Shown here: positions 1 through 8,872 of the stretch, one piece after another
Layout: every line of letters begins with the position of its first letter
How positions within the stretch are numbered: the stretch's first letter is position 1
NCBI GenBank assembly: GCA_036675425.1
Contig: JAKFFB010000108.1
Span: 1-31,393, forward strand
DNA: 31,393 nucleotides
Reading direction: 5' to 3'
Origin: SCTD01 sp036675425
GTDB lineage: Bacteria; Actinomycetota; Actinomycetes; Mycobacteriales; SCTD01
Made by a program: the position numbers and the translations under genes
The notes under the pieces: generated by a model
Seen by the model: the letters and a program-made list of their open reading frames with translations, nothing else
Database searches by the model: none
What the model was told of the DNA's origin: nothing

Positions 1-1
1 G

Positions 2-520
2 GACGTCGTCTACCCCGACGGCGAACCGGTGGTGCGGGTGACCGCCGGCTCGATCGGCGACGTGCTCGAGGGCGCCGGCCGGCCCGGCCACTTCGACGGC
101 GTGCTCACCGTGGTCCTCAAGCTGCTCCACCTCACCCGTCCGGACGTCGCGCTGTTCGGGCAGAAGGACGCCCAGCAGCTCTCGGCGATCCGCCGGATGG
201 TGCGCGACCTCGACGTGCCGGTCGAGGTGGTCGCCGTCCCCACCGTGCGCGAGCCCGACGGCCTGGCTCTGTCGAGCCGCAACGCCTACCTCACGGACGA
301 GCAGCGGCGTACGGCCCTCGTGCTCTCCCGCGCCCTCGCCACCGGCGACGTGGAGCAGGGCCGGGCGGTCTTCGCCGCCGAGCCCGAGGCCGACCTCGAC
401 TACCTGGCGCGCGTCGACAGCGCGACCTTCACCGACTCCCCGGACGGCGACCTGCTCGTGGTCGCCGCACGGGTCGGCACGACCCGACTGCTCGACAACC
501 GCATCCTCGAGAGGCAGTGA
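2..520 (+). CDS. panC: Pantothenate synthetase, C-terminal part (5' end outside window)
   Basis: PanC joins pantoate and beta-alanine using ATP (via pantoyl-adenylate) to give pantothenate, the vitamin B5 step of CoA synthesis in the cytosol. The reading frame is open from base 2, so the gene begins upstream of the window and only about 172 C-terminal residues are visible. Family marks include the GHFDGVLTVVLKLL stretch, the LFGQKDAQQL motif of the ATP/pantoate site, and LSSRNAYLT near the C-terminal domain. The stop is followed after 4 bp by panD, which supplies the beta-alanine substrate, so the two are surely co-transcribed. An internal GTG at 29 is in frame but is not a credible start because homology continues upstream. 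Confidence 0.97.
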   Translation, partial: DVVYPDGEPVVRVTAGSIGDVLEGAGRPGHFDGVLTVVLKLLHLTRPDVALFGQKDAQQLSAIRRMVRDLDVPVEVVAVPTVREPDGLALSSRNAYLTDEQRRTALVLSRALATGDVEQGRAVFAAEPEADLDYLARVDSATFTDSPDGDLLVVAARVGTTRLLDNRILERQ

Positions 521-524
521 CCCA

Positions 525-1004
525 GTGTTCCGGACCATGCTCAAGGGCAAGATCCACCGCGCCACGGTGACCCAGGCCGACCTGCACTACGTCGGGTCGG
601 TCACCGTGGACGAGGACCTCCTGGACGCGGCCGACCTGCTGCCCGGCGAGCAGGTCGCGATCGTCGACATCACCAACGGCGCGCGGCTCGAGACCTACGT
701 CATCCCCGGCGAGCGCGGCTCCGGCGTCATCGGCATCAACGGCGCGGCCGCGCGGCTGGTGCAGCCCGGTGACCTCATCATCCTCATCGCCTACGGGCTG
801 ATGGACGACGCCGAGGCGCGGACCTACCAGCCGAAGGTCGTCTTCGTCGACGCCGACAACAAGATCATGGGCTTCGGGCACGACCCGGCCGAGGCGCTGC
901 CCGGCACCGGGCTGGTCCGCGGCGACCTCACCTACCCGACCGCCAACCCGCTGCAGGCCCGGCACACCGGCTCGTACGACGACGACCCCCTGCTGGTCTG
1001 GTGA
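525..1004 (+). CDS. panD: Aspartate 1-decarboxylase precursor
   Basis: PanD decarboxylates L-aspartate to beta-alanine for pantothenate synthesis. It is made as a pro-enzyme that cleaves itself between Gly24 and Ser25, and Ser25 becomes the pyruvoyl cofactor. Here HYVGS places Gly24-Ser25 exactly where expected. The tract ERGSGVIGINGAAA is the other family signature. The GTG start at 525 gives the standard N-terminus (MFRTMLKGKIHRATVTQADL) and lies 4 bp after panC, with a purine-rich stretch just before it. The predicted protein has 159 residues, about 20 more than the usual 126-140, owing to a C-terminal tail after the core fold. Its stop overlaps the nadB start (GTGA). Confidence 0.97.
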   Translation: MFRTMLKGKIHRATVTQADLHYVGSVTVDEDLLDAADLLPGEQVAIVDITNGARLETYVIPGERGSGVIGINGAAARLVQPGDLIILIAYGLMDDAEARTYQPKVVFVDADNKIMGFGHDPAEALPGTGLVRGDLTYPTANPLQARHTGSYDDDPLLVW

Positions 1005-2617
1005 CCGCAGCCCGGCGGCTGCTGGCGCCGGCACCCGGGTGGACCACGACCGCCGACGTCGTCGTCGTCGGGTCGGGCGTCGCCGGCCTGACCGCGGCGC
1101 TCCACGCGGCGCGCGCCGGCAGCGTCCTGCTCATCACCAAGGTGCTCGTCGACGACGGCTCGACACGCTGGGCGCAGGGCGGCGTCGCTGCCGCGATCGG
1201 CCTCGACGACACCCCTGAGGAGCACCTGCAGGACACCCTCGAGGCGGGCGTCGGCCTGTGCGACGTCGACGCCGTACGCGTCCTCTGCGAGGAGGGCCCG
1301 GCCCGGCTGCACGAGCTCATCGCGCTCGGTGCCGCCTTCGACCGGGACGCCTCCGGCGAGCTCGCCCTCACCCGCGAGGGCGGTCACCACCGCAACCGGA
1401 TCGTGCACGCCGGCGGTGACGCCACCGGCGCCGAGGTGCAGCGGGCGCTGGTCGCCGCGGTGCGGGCCGACCCGCGGATCCGGCTGGTCGAGCACGCGCT
1501 GGTCCTCGACCTGCTGCGCACGGCCGACGGCCGCGCCGCGGGCATCACCCTGCACGTGCTCGGCGAGGGCACCGAGGACGGCGTCGGCTGCGTGCGCGCC
1601 CGCGCGGTGGTGCTGGCCACCGGCGGCATGGGCCAGGTCTACGCGTCCACCACGAACCCGGCCGTCTCCACCGGCGACGGCGTCGCCCTCGCTCTGCGCG
1701 CGGGGGCCGCCGTGGCGGACCTGGAGTTCGTGCAGTTCCACCCGACCGCGCTGTGGCTCGGGCCCGGCGCGACCGGTCAGCAGCCGCTGATCTCCGAGGC
1801 CGTGCGCGGCGAGGGCGCCTTCCTCGTCGACCTCGACGGCCGCCGGGTCATCGACGACAAGGACCACCCGCTCGCGGATCTCGCGCCGCGCGACGTCGTC
1901 GCGAAGGCGATCCACCGGCGGATGCTCGAGACCGGCGCGGACCACGTGCTGCTCGACGCCAGCCACCTGGGGGAGGAGCTGCTGCTCTCCCGCTTCCCGA
2001 CGATCGTGGAGCGCTGCCGCGAGGCCGGGGTCGACCCCGTGACCGAGCCCGTCCCGGTCGTGCCCGCGGCGCACTACGCGAGCGGCGGCGTGCGCACCGA
2101 TCTGCACGGGCGCACCGACGTACCCGGCCTCTACGCCTGTGGGGAGGTCGCCTGCACCGGGGTGCACGGCGCGAACCGGCTGGCCTCCAACAGCCTGCTC
2201 GAGGGGCTCGTCTTCGCCGGTCGCATCGGCCTGGACCTTGAGCGGTCGCTGCCCGAGCAGGGCGAGCCGGTGGAGCCGCTCGAGGCCGGCCTGCTCGTCG
2301 ACCCCTCCGTCCGGGCCGAGCTCGGCCGCGCGATGAGCGAGGGTGCCGGCGTGCTCCGCAGCCGGGCCTCCCTCGCCGAGACCGCCCGCCGGCTCGACGA
2401 TCTCGGCGCGCAGACCAGCGATGCCCCCGGCCCCGCGGCCTGGGAGGCGACCGGGCTGCTGCAGGTCGCCCGGGCGCTGGTCGCGGCAGCGGCCCGGCGC
2501 GAGGAGACCCGCGGGTCGCACTGGCGCGACGACTTCCCCGACGCCTCCGACGCCTGGCGGGGACACCTGGTGACCACCCTCGCCGGCACCACCTTCGAGC
2601 CCGTGGAGGGCGCGTGA
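1001..2617 (+). CDS. nadB: L-aspartate oxidase
   Basis: NadB is the FAD flavoprotein that oxidises L-aspartate to iminoaspartate, the first step of de novo NAD synthesis (NadA then condenses it with dihydroxyacetone phosphate). The 538-residue protein is full length. It shows the N-terminal dinucleotide-binding fold (VVVVGSGVAGLTAALHAARA, about residues 20-40), STRWAQGGVAAAI, EFVQFHPTAL, and the FAD-binding GANRLASNSLLEGLVFAG near residue 395. These are typical of the succinate dehydrogenase/fumarate reductase/NadB family. The GTG start overlaps the panD stop by 4 bp, and its own stop overlaps the nadC start in the same way. NadA is not adjacent in this window. Confidence 0.96.
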   Translation: MTAARRLLAPAPGWTTTADVVVVGSGVAGLTAALHAARAGSVLLITKVLVDDGSTRWAQGGVAAAIGLDDTPEEHLQDTLEAGVGLCDVDAVRVLCEEGPARLHELIALGAAFDRDASGELALTREGGHHRNRIVHAGGDATGAEVQRALVAAVRADPRIRLVEHALVLDLLRTADGRAAGITLHVLGEGTEDGVGCVRARAVVLATGGMGQVYASTTNPAVSTGDGVALALRAGAAVADLEFVQFHPTALWLGPGATGQQPLISEAVRGEGAFLVDLDGRRVIDDKDHPLADLAPRDVVAKAIHRRMLETGADHVLLDASHLGEELLLSRFPTIVERCREAGVDPVTEPVPVVPAAHYASGGVRTDLHGRTDVPGLYACGEVACTGVHGANRLASNSLLEGLVFAGRIGLDLERSLPEQGEPVEPLEAGLLVDPSVRAELGRAMSEGAGVLRSRASLAETARRLDDLGAQTSDAPGPAAWEATGLLQVARALVAAAARREETRGSHWRDDFPDASDAWRGHLVTTLAGTTFEPVEGA

Positions 2618-3488
2618 ACCCCCGCACCGTCGAGGCGCTTGCCGGGATCGAACCGGCGTACGTCGAGGAGCTCGTGAGCCGGGCGGTCGCCGAGGACCTG
2701 GCCGGCGGCGTCGACGTCACGAGCACCGCCACCGTCCCCGCCGACCTCCTCGGCACGGGTGCCTTCACGCCGCGCAGGCCCGGCGTCGTCGCCGGGCTCG
2801 GGGCCGCGCTGGCCGTGCTCGACGTCGTGCTGGGGGACCGGCTGGAGGTGCTGTCCGTCGGCCGGGACGGCGACGCCGCCGAGGTCGGCACCCCGGTGCT
2901 CGAGGTCCGCGGCCCGGTCCGGGACCTGCTCACCGCCGAGCGCACCGCCCTCAACCTGCTCTGCCACCTGTCCGGCATCGCGACGCTGACCCGCGCCTGG
3001 GTCGACGCGGTCGCCGGCACGGGTGCGGCGATCCGCGACACCCGCAAGACCACCCCCGGGCTGCGCGCGCTGGAGAAGGCGGCCGTACGCGCCGGCGGCG
3101 GCGTCAACCACCGGATGTCGCTGTCGGACGCCGCCCTGGTCAAGGACAACCACGTGGTCGCCGCCGGGGGAGTGCGGCAGGCGTTCGAGGCGGTGCGCCG
3201 CGCGTTCCCCGGCGTGCCGGTCGAGGTCGAGTGCGACACCGTCGAGCAGGTGCGCGAGGTGCTCGCGGCCGGCGCCGACCTGGTGCTGCTCGACAACATG
3301 ACCCTGGACGAGACCCGCGCCTGCGTCGCGCTCTGCCGCGAGCGAGGCGTGCGGACCGAGGCGTCCGGCGGGCTCGCCCTCGCGACCGCCCGCGGCGTCG
3401 CGGAGACCGGCGTCGACTACCTCGCCATCGGCGCGCTCACCCACTCCGCCCCGGTCCTCGACCTGGGTCTCGACCTGAGGACCCCCTG

Positions 3489-3489
<1 letters not shown>
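2614..3489 (+). CDS. nadC: Nicotinate-nucleotide diphosphorylase (carboxylating), quinolinate phosphoribosyltransferase
   Basis: NadC converts quinolinate and PRPP to nicotinate mononucleotide with loss of CO2. It is 291 residues long, normal for the family. Visible motifs are the N-terminal ALVSRAVAEDL-type segment (here VSRAVAEDLAGGVDVT), ERTALNLLCHLSGIAT, the RDTRKTTPGLR substrate-binding tract near residue 140, KDNHV, and the C-terminal barrel strands VLLDNM, EASGGL and DYLAIGALTHS. The GTG start overlaps the nadB stop (GTGA), and its TGA shares a base with the ATG of coaX (TGATG), pointing to translational coupling through the operon. Confidence 0.96.
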
Positions 3490-4244
<755 letters not shown>

Positions 4245-4253
4245 ACCCCGCGA

Positions 4254-4311
4254 CGATCTTCGTCATGTGGGGGCGCGACACGCGAGAAGCTGCCCCAGAT
4301 GACGAAGATCG
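4254..4311. terminator. Long imperfect hairpin between convergent coaX and the methyltransferase gene
   Basis: The 19-nt arms 4254-4272 and 4293-4311 (CGATCTTCGTCAT-G/C-TGGGG) pair with a single mismatch around a 20-nt loop. It begins 9 bp after the coaX stop and ends 17 bp before the minus-strand methyltransferase stop, so it is well placed to end transcription from both sides. It has no T-tract, as is common in actinobacteria. The arm wording (CGATCTTCG ... TGGGG) resembles the palindromes at 30588-30721, so it may be one copy of a dispersed intergenic repeat. Confidence 0.7.
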
Positions 4312-4328
4312 CGAAGGTGGGGCACGAC

Positions 4329-5048
4329 TCAGGCCCGGACCGACCGCCACGCGTCGGTGACGTAAGGGAGCTCGAAGGGCTCGTCGTCCGGAGCGAGCTC
4401 GCGCACCTGCGCGAGGACCTCGAGCCGCTCCTCCTCGGGCAGCGACGTGAGGACCGACCGGCTCGCCACGAGGTCGACGAGCAGGTCGCGGTCGAGCGAC
4501 TGCCCGTTCTCGAACTCGTCGTGCACCGGCTCGTCCAGGGCGCCGTTCCCGCCGAAGGGCGGTCGACCGTCCATGTGGCTGACCAGGTCCTCGGCGCCGA
4601 AGAGCGCGGTGACCTCCCTCACCCAGGCCGTCGAGTCGTCCATGACGTTCCACAGCAGCCCGATCGTGCCGCCGGGTCGCAGCACGCGGACGATCTCGGC
4701 GAGGGCGGGCTCGGGGTCGAACCAGTGGAACGCCTGACCCACCAGCACCGCGTCGACCGAGCCGTCCGGCAGCGGGATCGCCTCCGCCGTGCCCTCCAGC
4801 ACCTCCGCGCGGGCGGGGATCCGCGCCCGCATCTGCTCCGACGGCTCGACGGCGACGACGTCGAGTCCGAGGTCGAGCAGCACCGAGGTGAGCTTGCCGG
4901 TGCCGGCGCCCAGGTCGAGCACCCGGTGTGCCTGCTCCGGCAGGGCCCAGCGCACCGCCTCGACCGGGTACGTCGGCCGCGACCGGTCGTACACGTCCGC
5001 TGCCGCCCCGAACGAGCCGGCCCGCTCCCTCCACCGCTGTCCGTCCAT
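4329..5048 (-). CDS. Class I SAM-dependent methyltransferase
   Basis: This 239-residue protein has a Rossmann-type methyltransferase core (Methyltransf_11/25 class). Motif I is VLDLGAGTGKLT at about residues 43-54, with an acidic residue ending strand 2 (VVAVEPSEQM). Motif II-like sequence is GTAEAIPLPDGSVDAVLVGQAFHW, and the post-motif is VLRPGGTIGLLWN. The N-terminal FGAAADVYDRSRPTYP is typical of small-molecule methyltransferases of the UbiE/Tam type. Substrate cannot be told from sequence. It sits where many actinobacteria carry other genes between coaX and lysS, converges on coaX and diverges from lysS. A TAGTTT box 6 nt before the ATG suggests a leaderless mRNA. Confidence 0.9.
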   Translation of the reverse strand: MDGQRWRERAGSFGAAADVYDRSRPTYPVEAVRWALPEQAHRVLDLGAGTGKLTSVLLDLGLDVVAVEPSEQMRARIPARAEVLEGTAEAIPLPDGSVDAVLVGQAFHWFDPEPALAEIVRVLRPGGTIGLLWNVMDDSTAWVREVTALFGAEDLVSHMDGRPPFGGNGALDEPVHDEFENGQSLDRDLLVDLVASRSVLTSLPEEERLEVLAQVRELAPDDEPFELPYVTDAWRSVRA

Positions 5049-5070
5049 CCCCTGAAACTAGGCTGGGCCG
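5049..5070. promoter_or_regulatory. Divergent overlapping -10 elements for two leaderless genes
   Basis: Only 22 bp separate the methyltransferase ATG (minus) from the lysS GTG (plus). On the plus strand TAGGCT (5059-5064) lies 6 nt before GTG 5071. On the minus strand TAGTTT (5060-5055) lies 6 nt before ATG 5048. Both fit the actinobacterial TANNNT -10 box with transcription starting at the first base of the start codon. The two boxes share the self-complementary TA at 5059-5060 (inside CTAG). No convincing Shine-Dalgarno sequence is present for lysS. The start sites are inferred. Confidence 0.6.
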
Positions 5071-6579
5071 GTGACCGACGCGCCCGTGCCCCCCGTCGAC
5101 GACGACGTCCCGGAGCAGGTGAGGGTCCGCCGGGAGAAGTACGACCGGCTGCTGGCGGCCGGCACGCCGCCCTACCCGCTGGGCGCTCCGCGTACGACCA
5201 CCCTGGCGGAGGTGCGCGCGCGCTACGCCGACCTCGAGACCGACACCGCCAGCGGCGACGTGGTCAGCATCACCGGCCGCGTCATGCTCAGCCGCACCGG
5301 CGGCAAGCTCTGCTTCGCGACCCTGCAGGAGGGTGACTCGCAGCTGCAGGTGATGGTCAGCCTCGACGGCGTCGGCGAGGAGCGGCTCGCGGCGTGGAAG
5401 GCCGACGTCGACCTCGGCGACCACGTCGGCATCACCGGCGAGGTGATCAGCAGCCGGCGCGGCGAGCTCAGCGTCCTCGCGAGCAGCTGGCTGATGACCA
5501 GCAAGGCCCTCCGCCCGCTGCCGGACAAGCACCACGGGCTCACCGACCCCGAGCTGCGGATCCGCCAGCGCTACGTCGACCTGATCGTCAACGCCGACAG
5601 CCGCCGGATGGTCACCGATCGCGCGACCGTGGTGAAGGCGGTGCGCGACGTGCTGCACGACGCCGGCTTCGTCGAGGTCGAGACGCCGGTGCTGCAGACG
5701 ATCCACGGCGGCGCCGCCGCGCGGCCGTTCCAGACCCACCTGAACGCGCTGGACCTCGACATGACGCTGCGGATCGCTCTCGAGCTCTACCTCAAGCGGC
5801 TCGTCGTCGGCGGCGTCGACAAGGTGTTCGAGATCGGTCGCATCTTCCGCAACGAGGGCGTGGACTCCACGCACTCGCCGGAGTTCACGATGCTCGAGTT
5901 CTACGAGGCCTACGGCGACTACGACACCGTGGCCGACCTCACCCGCGAGATGGTCCTCGAGGCCGCGCGGCGCATCGGCCGCACCTCGGTGCCGGACGGG
6001 CAGGGCGGCGAGATCGACCTCGAGCAGCCCTGGCGGAGCGCGACCCTGCACGAGCTGGTGAGCGAGGCGGTCGGCACGACGGTCGATGCCGGCACCTCGC
6101 TCGAGGACGTCACCGCGCTGGCGGCGAAGCACGAGGTCGCGCTGCAGGACGGCTGGGACGCCGGCGAGGTCGTCCTCGAGCTGTACGAGAAGCTCGTCGA
6201 GCACACCCTGCTGCAGCCGACGTTCGTCCGGGACTACCCGGTCAGCGCGCGCCCGCTCGCCCGCGACCACCGCGACGACCCGCGGCTGGCCGAGGCCTGG
6301 GACCTGGTGGTCGCCGGCACCGAGCTGGCGACCGGCTACTCCGAGCTGGTGGACCCCGTCGAGCAGCGCCGGCGGCTGACTGCGCAGAGCATCCGCGCCG
6401 CCGGCGGCGACCACGAGGCCATGCAGCTCGACGAGGACTTCCTCCGGGCGCTGGAGCACGGCATGCCGCCGACCGGCGGTCAGGGGATGGGCATCGACCG
6501 GCTGGTCATGCTGCTCACCGGCTCGCCGATCCGGGAGACGATCCTGTTCCCGCTGGTGCGTCCGCTCGACGCCCGGTAG
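5071..6579 (+). CDS. lysS: Lysine--tRNA ligase (class II)
   Basis: LysS charges tRNA-Lys with lysine. The 502-residue protein has the N-terminal OB-fold anticodon-binding domain (about residues 60-165, with VSITGRVMLSRTGGKLCF) and then the class II catalytic core. Visible core motifs are RQRYVDLIVN, motif 2 (VFEIGRIFRNEG), HSPEFTMLEFYEAYGDY, and motif 3 (GMGIDRLVMLLTGSPIRE) near the C-terminus. The GTG start at 5071 gives the normal N-terminus (VRVRREKYDRLLAAGTPPYP) and fits a leaderless promoter. In many actinobacteria lysS is followed closely by lsr2 and clpC; here a catabolic block of about 7 kb separates them. Its stop is 3 bp from the convergent GntR stop. Confidence 0.97.
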   Translation: MTDAPVPPVDDDVPEQVRVRREKYDRLLAAGTPPYPLGAPRTTTLAEVRARYADLETDTASGDVVSITGRVMLSRTGGKLCFATLQEGDSQLQVMVSLDGVGEERLAAWKADVDLGDHVGITGEVISSRRGELSVLASSWLMTSKALRPLPDKHHGLTDPELRIRQRYVDLIVNADSRRMVTDRATVVKAVRDVLHDAGFVEVETPVLQTIHGGAAARPFQTHLNALDLDMTLRIALELYLKRLVVGGVDKVFEIGRIFRNEGVDSTHSPEFTMLEFYEAYGDYDTVADLTREMVLEAARRIGRTSVPDGQGGEIDLEQPWRSATLHELVSEAVGTTVDAGTSLEDVTALAAKHEVALQDGWDAGEVVLELYEKLVEHTLLQPTFVRDYPVSARPLARDHRDDPRLAEAWDLVVAGTELATGYSELVDPVEQRRRLTAQSIRAAGGDHEAMQLDEDFLRALEHGMPPTGGQGMGIDRLVMLLTGSPIRETILFPLVRPLDAR

Positions 6580-6582
6580 GTC

Positions 6583-7263
6583 TCAGCCGGGGGTGGCCAC
6601 GCGCTGCATCGCGACGTAGCGCGCGGCGAGGATGTGGCTCCGCATGGCCGCGACCGCGAGTGCCTCGTCGCCCTGCTGCACGCCGGCGAGCACGTCGCGG
6701 TGCTGCAGCACGCTCCGTCGCAGGTCGTCCGCGCTGTAGCTGCCGATGGCCTGCGCGACCAGCGGCGGCGACGTGACCAGTGCCAGCAGGACGGGCAGCC
6801 GGCTCGACCCCGAGGCTGCGACGACCGCCGCGTGGAACGCGTCGTTGCAGCCGGCTCGCTCGACGGCAGGCGCCCCCGCTTCGATGCTCTGCTCGTACCT
6901 CTCCTGCGCCCGGGCCATCGCCGCCACGTGCTCGGCGCTCGCCCGGCGAGCGGCCAGCCCGGCGGCCTCGCCCTCGAGCAGCGCGCGCAGCCGGTAGGTC
7001 TCGTCCACGTCGTCCGGGGTCCAGGGGACGACGCGGGCCCCCCGGTTGTGCACCAGCTCCACGAGGCCCTCGGCGGCCAGGGTGCGCAGCGCCTCGCGGA
7101 CGGGGGTGCGGGACAGCCCCAGCTCCGCGGCCAGGCTCGCCTCGCGCAGCCAGGTCCCCGGTGAGAGCTGGCCTGCCGCGATCCGCGCGCGGAGGGCGGT
7201 GTACGCGGTCTGTCGGGACGCGGGTGGATACACCTCTGGCGCAGACGGTGTGACCTGTGTCAT
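6583..7263 (-). CDS. GntR-family transcriptional regulator, FCD (FadR-like) subfamily
   Basis: This 226-residue regulator has an N-terminal winged helix (residues 17-80; LGLSRTPVREALRTLAAEGLVEL is the GntR recognition-helix signature, split around residue 50-70). The C-terminal all-helical FCD domain carries likely metal/ligand residues Asp141, His144, His188 and His210. FCD regulators sense organic acids or acyl-CoAs and usually repress adjacent catabolic genes. The start ATG 7263 is preferred over in-frame codons up to 7407, because the longer version adds 48 residues unlike any GntR and runs through the operator region. A TACGGT box 6 nt upstream suggests a leaderless mRNA. It diverges from the aldehyde dehydrogenase operon, its probable target. 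Confidence 0.93.
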   Translation of the reverse strand: MTQVTPSAPEVYPPASRQTAYTALRARIAAGQLSPGTWLREASLAAELGLSRTPVREALRTLAAEGLVELVHNRGARVVPWTPDDVDETYRLRALLEGEAAGLAARRASAEHVAAMARAQERYEQSIEAGAPAVERAGCNDAFHAAVVAASGSSRLPVLLALVTSPPLVAQAIGSYSADDLRRSVLQHRDVLAGVQQGDEALAVAAMRSHILAARYVAMQRVATPG

Positions 7264-7269
7264 GCTCCC

Positions 7270-7338
7270 ACCGTATCGCATGCAATCTCGGTGCGAGATG
7301 CCGCGAACAGCGGCAGAAGGCCCAGAATCGTATGCCAG
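7270..7338. promoter_or_regulatory. Candidate GntR operators in the divergent promoter region
   Basis: Two related sites lie between the GntR gene and the aldehyde dehydrogenase gene: ATCGCATGCAAT (7275-7286), a near-palindrome touching the minus-strand -10 box TACGGT (7275-7270), and ATCGTATGCCAG (7327-7338). Both begin ATCGYATGC, reminiscent of the ATNGTATNCNAT-type operators of FCD regulators. Overlapping the first is a perfect inverted repeat ATCTCG-GTG-CGAGAT (7285-7299). The position suggests autorepression together with control of the operon. Binding is inferred. Confidence 0.5.
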
Positions 7339-7375
7339 ATGGCGTCCTGACCCCATGCCTCGTTCGGAGTGACCG

Positions 7376-8872
7376 ATGACGACCACGACCAGCCGCCCCG
7401 CCGGCACCGAGCAGTTCCAGATGTCGATCGGCGGCGCGCCGACGGCTGCCTCGTCCGGACGGACCTACCCCTCGGTCGACCCCTTCACCGGGCAGCCGTG
7501 GGCCGAGGTGCCCGACGCCTCGGCCGACGACGTCGACGCGGCGGTCCGTGCCGCCCGTGCGGCGCTCGACGGCGAGTGGGGGAAGCTGACCGCGACGCAG
7601 CGCGGCGCGCTGCTGCACCGGCTCGCCGATCTCATCGCGCGCGACGCCGAGAAGCTCGCCGAGATGGAGACCCGCGACAACGGCAAGCTCCTGCGCGAGA
7701 TGTCCGGGCAGATGGCCTACCTGCCCGCCTGGTACCGCTACTACGGCGGTCTCGCCGACAAGCTCGAGGGCTCGGTCATCCCGAGCGACAAGCCCAACTA
7801 CCTCGTCTACACCCGACATGAGCCGGTCGGCGTCGTCGCCTGCATCACGCCGTGGAACTCCCCCCTCCTCCTGCTCACCTGGAAGCTCGCGCCGCTGCTC
7901 GCCGCCGGCTGCGTCGCGGTCGTCAAGCCCAGCGACTACACGCCGGTCAGCACGCTGGCGCTGGCCGACCTGGTCGCCGAGGCCGGCTTCCCTCCCGGCG
8001 TCGTGAACGTCGTCACGGGCTGGGGTCCGGAGGTCGGCAAGGCGCTCACCAGCCACCCGGGCGTCGACAAGGTCGCCTTCACCGGATCGACCCAGGTCGG
8101 CAAGCTCATCGCGCACGCCGCCGCCGACAACCTCACCCGGGTGACCCTCGAGCTCGGCGGCAAGTCGGCGCAGGTGGTCTTCCCCGACGCCGACCTCGAC
8201 GCCGCGGCCAACGGCATCATCGCCGGCGTCTTCGCGGCTACCGGGCAGACCTGCATGGCCGGCTCCCGCGTCGTGGTGCACGAGGACGTCGCCGACGCGC
8301 TCGTCGAGAAGGTCGTCGCCCGCGCACGGACGATCAGGATCGGCGACCCGCTCGACCCCGAGACCGAGATGGGCCCGGTCGCGACCGACAAGCAGTACGA
8401 CACGGTGCTCTCGCACTTCGCCAGCGCGCGGGAGGAAGGGGCGACGTTCGCCTGCGGTGGCCGGCCGGTCGAGGAGCTGGGCGGCTGGTTCGTGGAGCCC
8501 ACCGTGGTGACGGGTACGCGCCCCGACATGCGCGTCGTCCGGGAGGAGGTCTTCGGGCCGGTCACGGCCGTGACGACCTTCCGCGACGAGGACGAGGCCG
8601 TCGCCATCGCCAACAGCACGGAGTTCGGGCTGGCCGGGTCTGTGTGGACCAAGGACGTGCACCGCGCGCACCGGGTGGCGGCGCGGCTGCGAGCCGGCAC
8701 GGTCTGGGTCAACGCCTACCGCGTCGTCGGACCGCACGTGCCGTTCGGCGGCTTCGGCCAGAGCGGCATCGGCCGGGAGAACGGCGTCGACGCCCTGCGC
8801 GAGTACACCGAGTCCAAGTCCGTCTGGGTCGAGCTCACCGGCGCCACCCGCGACCCCTTCACGCTGGGCTGA
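7376..8872 (+). CDS. NAD(P)-dependent aldehyde dehydrogenase
   Basis: The enzyme oxidises an aldehyde to the carboxylic acid through a Cys thiohemiacetal. The 498-residue protein has all the key family elements: Asn161 in ITPWNSPL, VKPSDYTPVS (cofactor binding), FTGSTQVGK (NAD loop, about 235-243), the general base Glu259 in LELGGKSAQVV, and nucleophile Cys293 in GQTCMAGSR. The C-terminal FGGFGQSGIGRENGVDALREYT is also typical. It is close to the betaine/hydroxybutyrolactone dehydrogenase-type branch, but substrate cannot be assigned. It is the first gene of a catabolic operon divergent from a GntR regulator. A GGAG lies about 6 nt upstream of ATG 7376, and its TGA overlaps the next ATG. Confidence 0.93.
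   Translation: MTTTTSRPAGTEQFQMSIGGAPTAASSGRTYPSVDPFTGQPWAEVPDASADDVDAAVRAARAALDGEWGKLTATQRGALLHRLADLIARDAEKLAEMETRDNGKLLREMSGQMAYLPAWYRYYGGLADKLEGSVIPSDKPNYLVYTRHEPVGVVACITPWNSPLLLLTWKLAPLLAAGCVAVVKPSDYTPVSTLALADLVAEAGFPPGVVNVVTGWGPEVGKALTSHPGVDKVAFTGSTQVGKLIAHAAADNLTRVTLELGGKSAQVVFPDADLDAAANGIIAGVFAATGQTCMAGSRVVVHEDVADALVEKVVARARTIRIGDPLDPETEMGPVATDKQYDTVLSHFASAREEGATFACGGRPVEELGGWFVEPTVVTGTRPDMRVVREEVFGPVTAVTTFRDEDEAVAIANSTEFGLAGSVWTKDVHRAHRVAARLRAGTVWVNAYRVVGPHVPFGGFGQSGIGRENGVDALREYTESKSVWVELTGATRDPFTLG

Noticed and set aside
932..2566. A 544-codon minus-strand frame opposite nadB
   Set aside because: It has no motifs, and nadB on the other strand is full length with all family motifs.
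7264..7407. A longer GntR protein starting at 7407
   Set aside because: It would read through the operator sites and overlap the divergent gene; the GntR fold and a leaderless -10 box fit ATG 7263.
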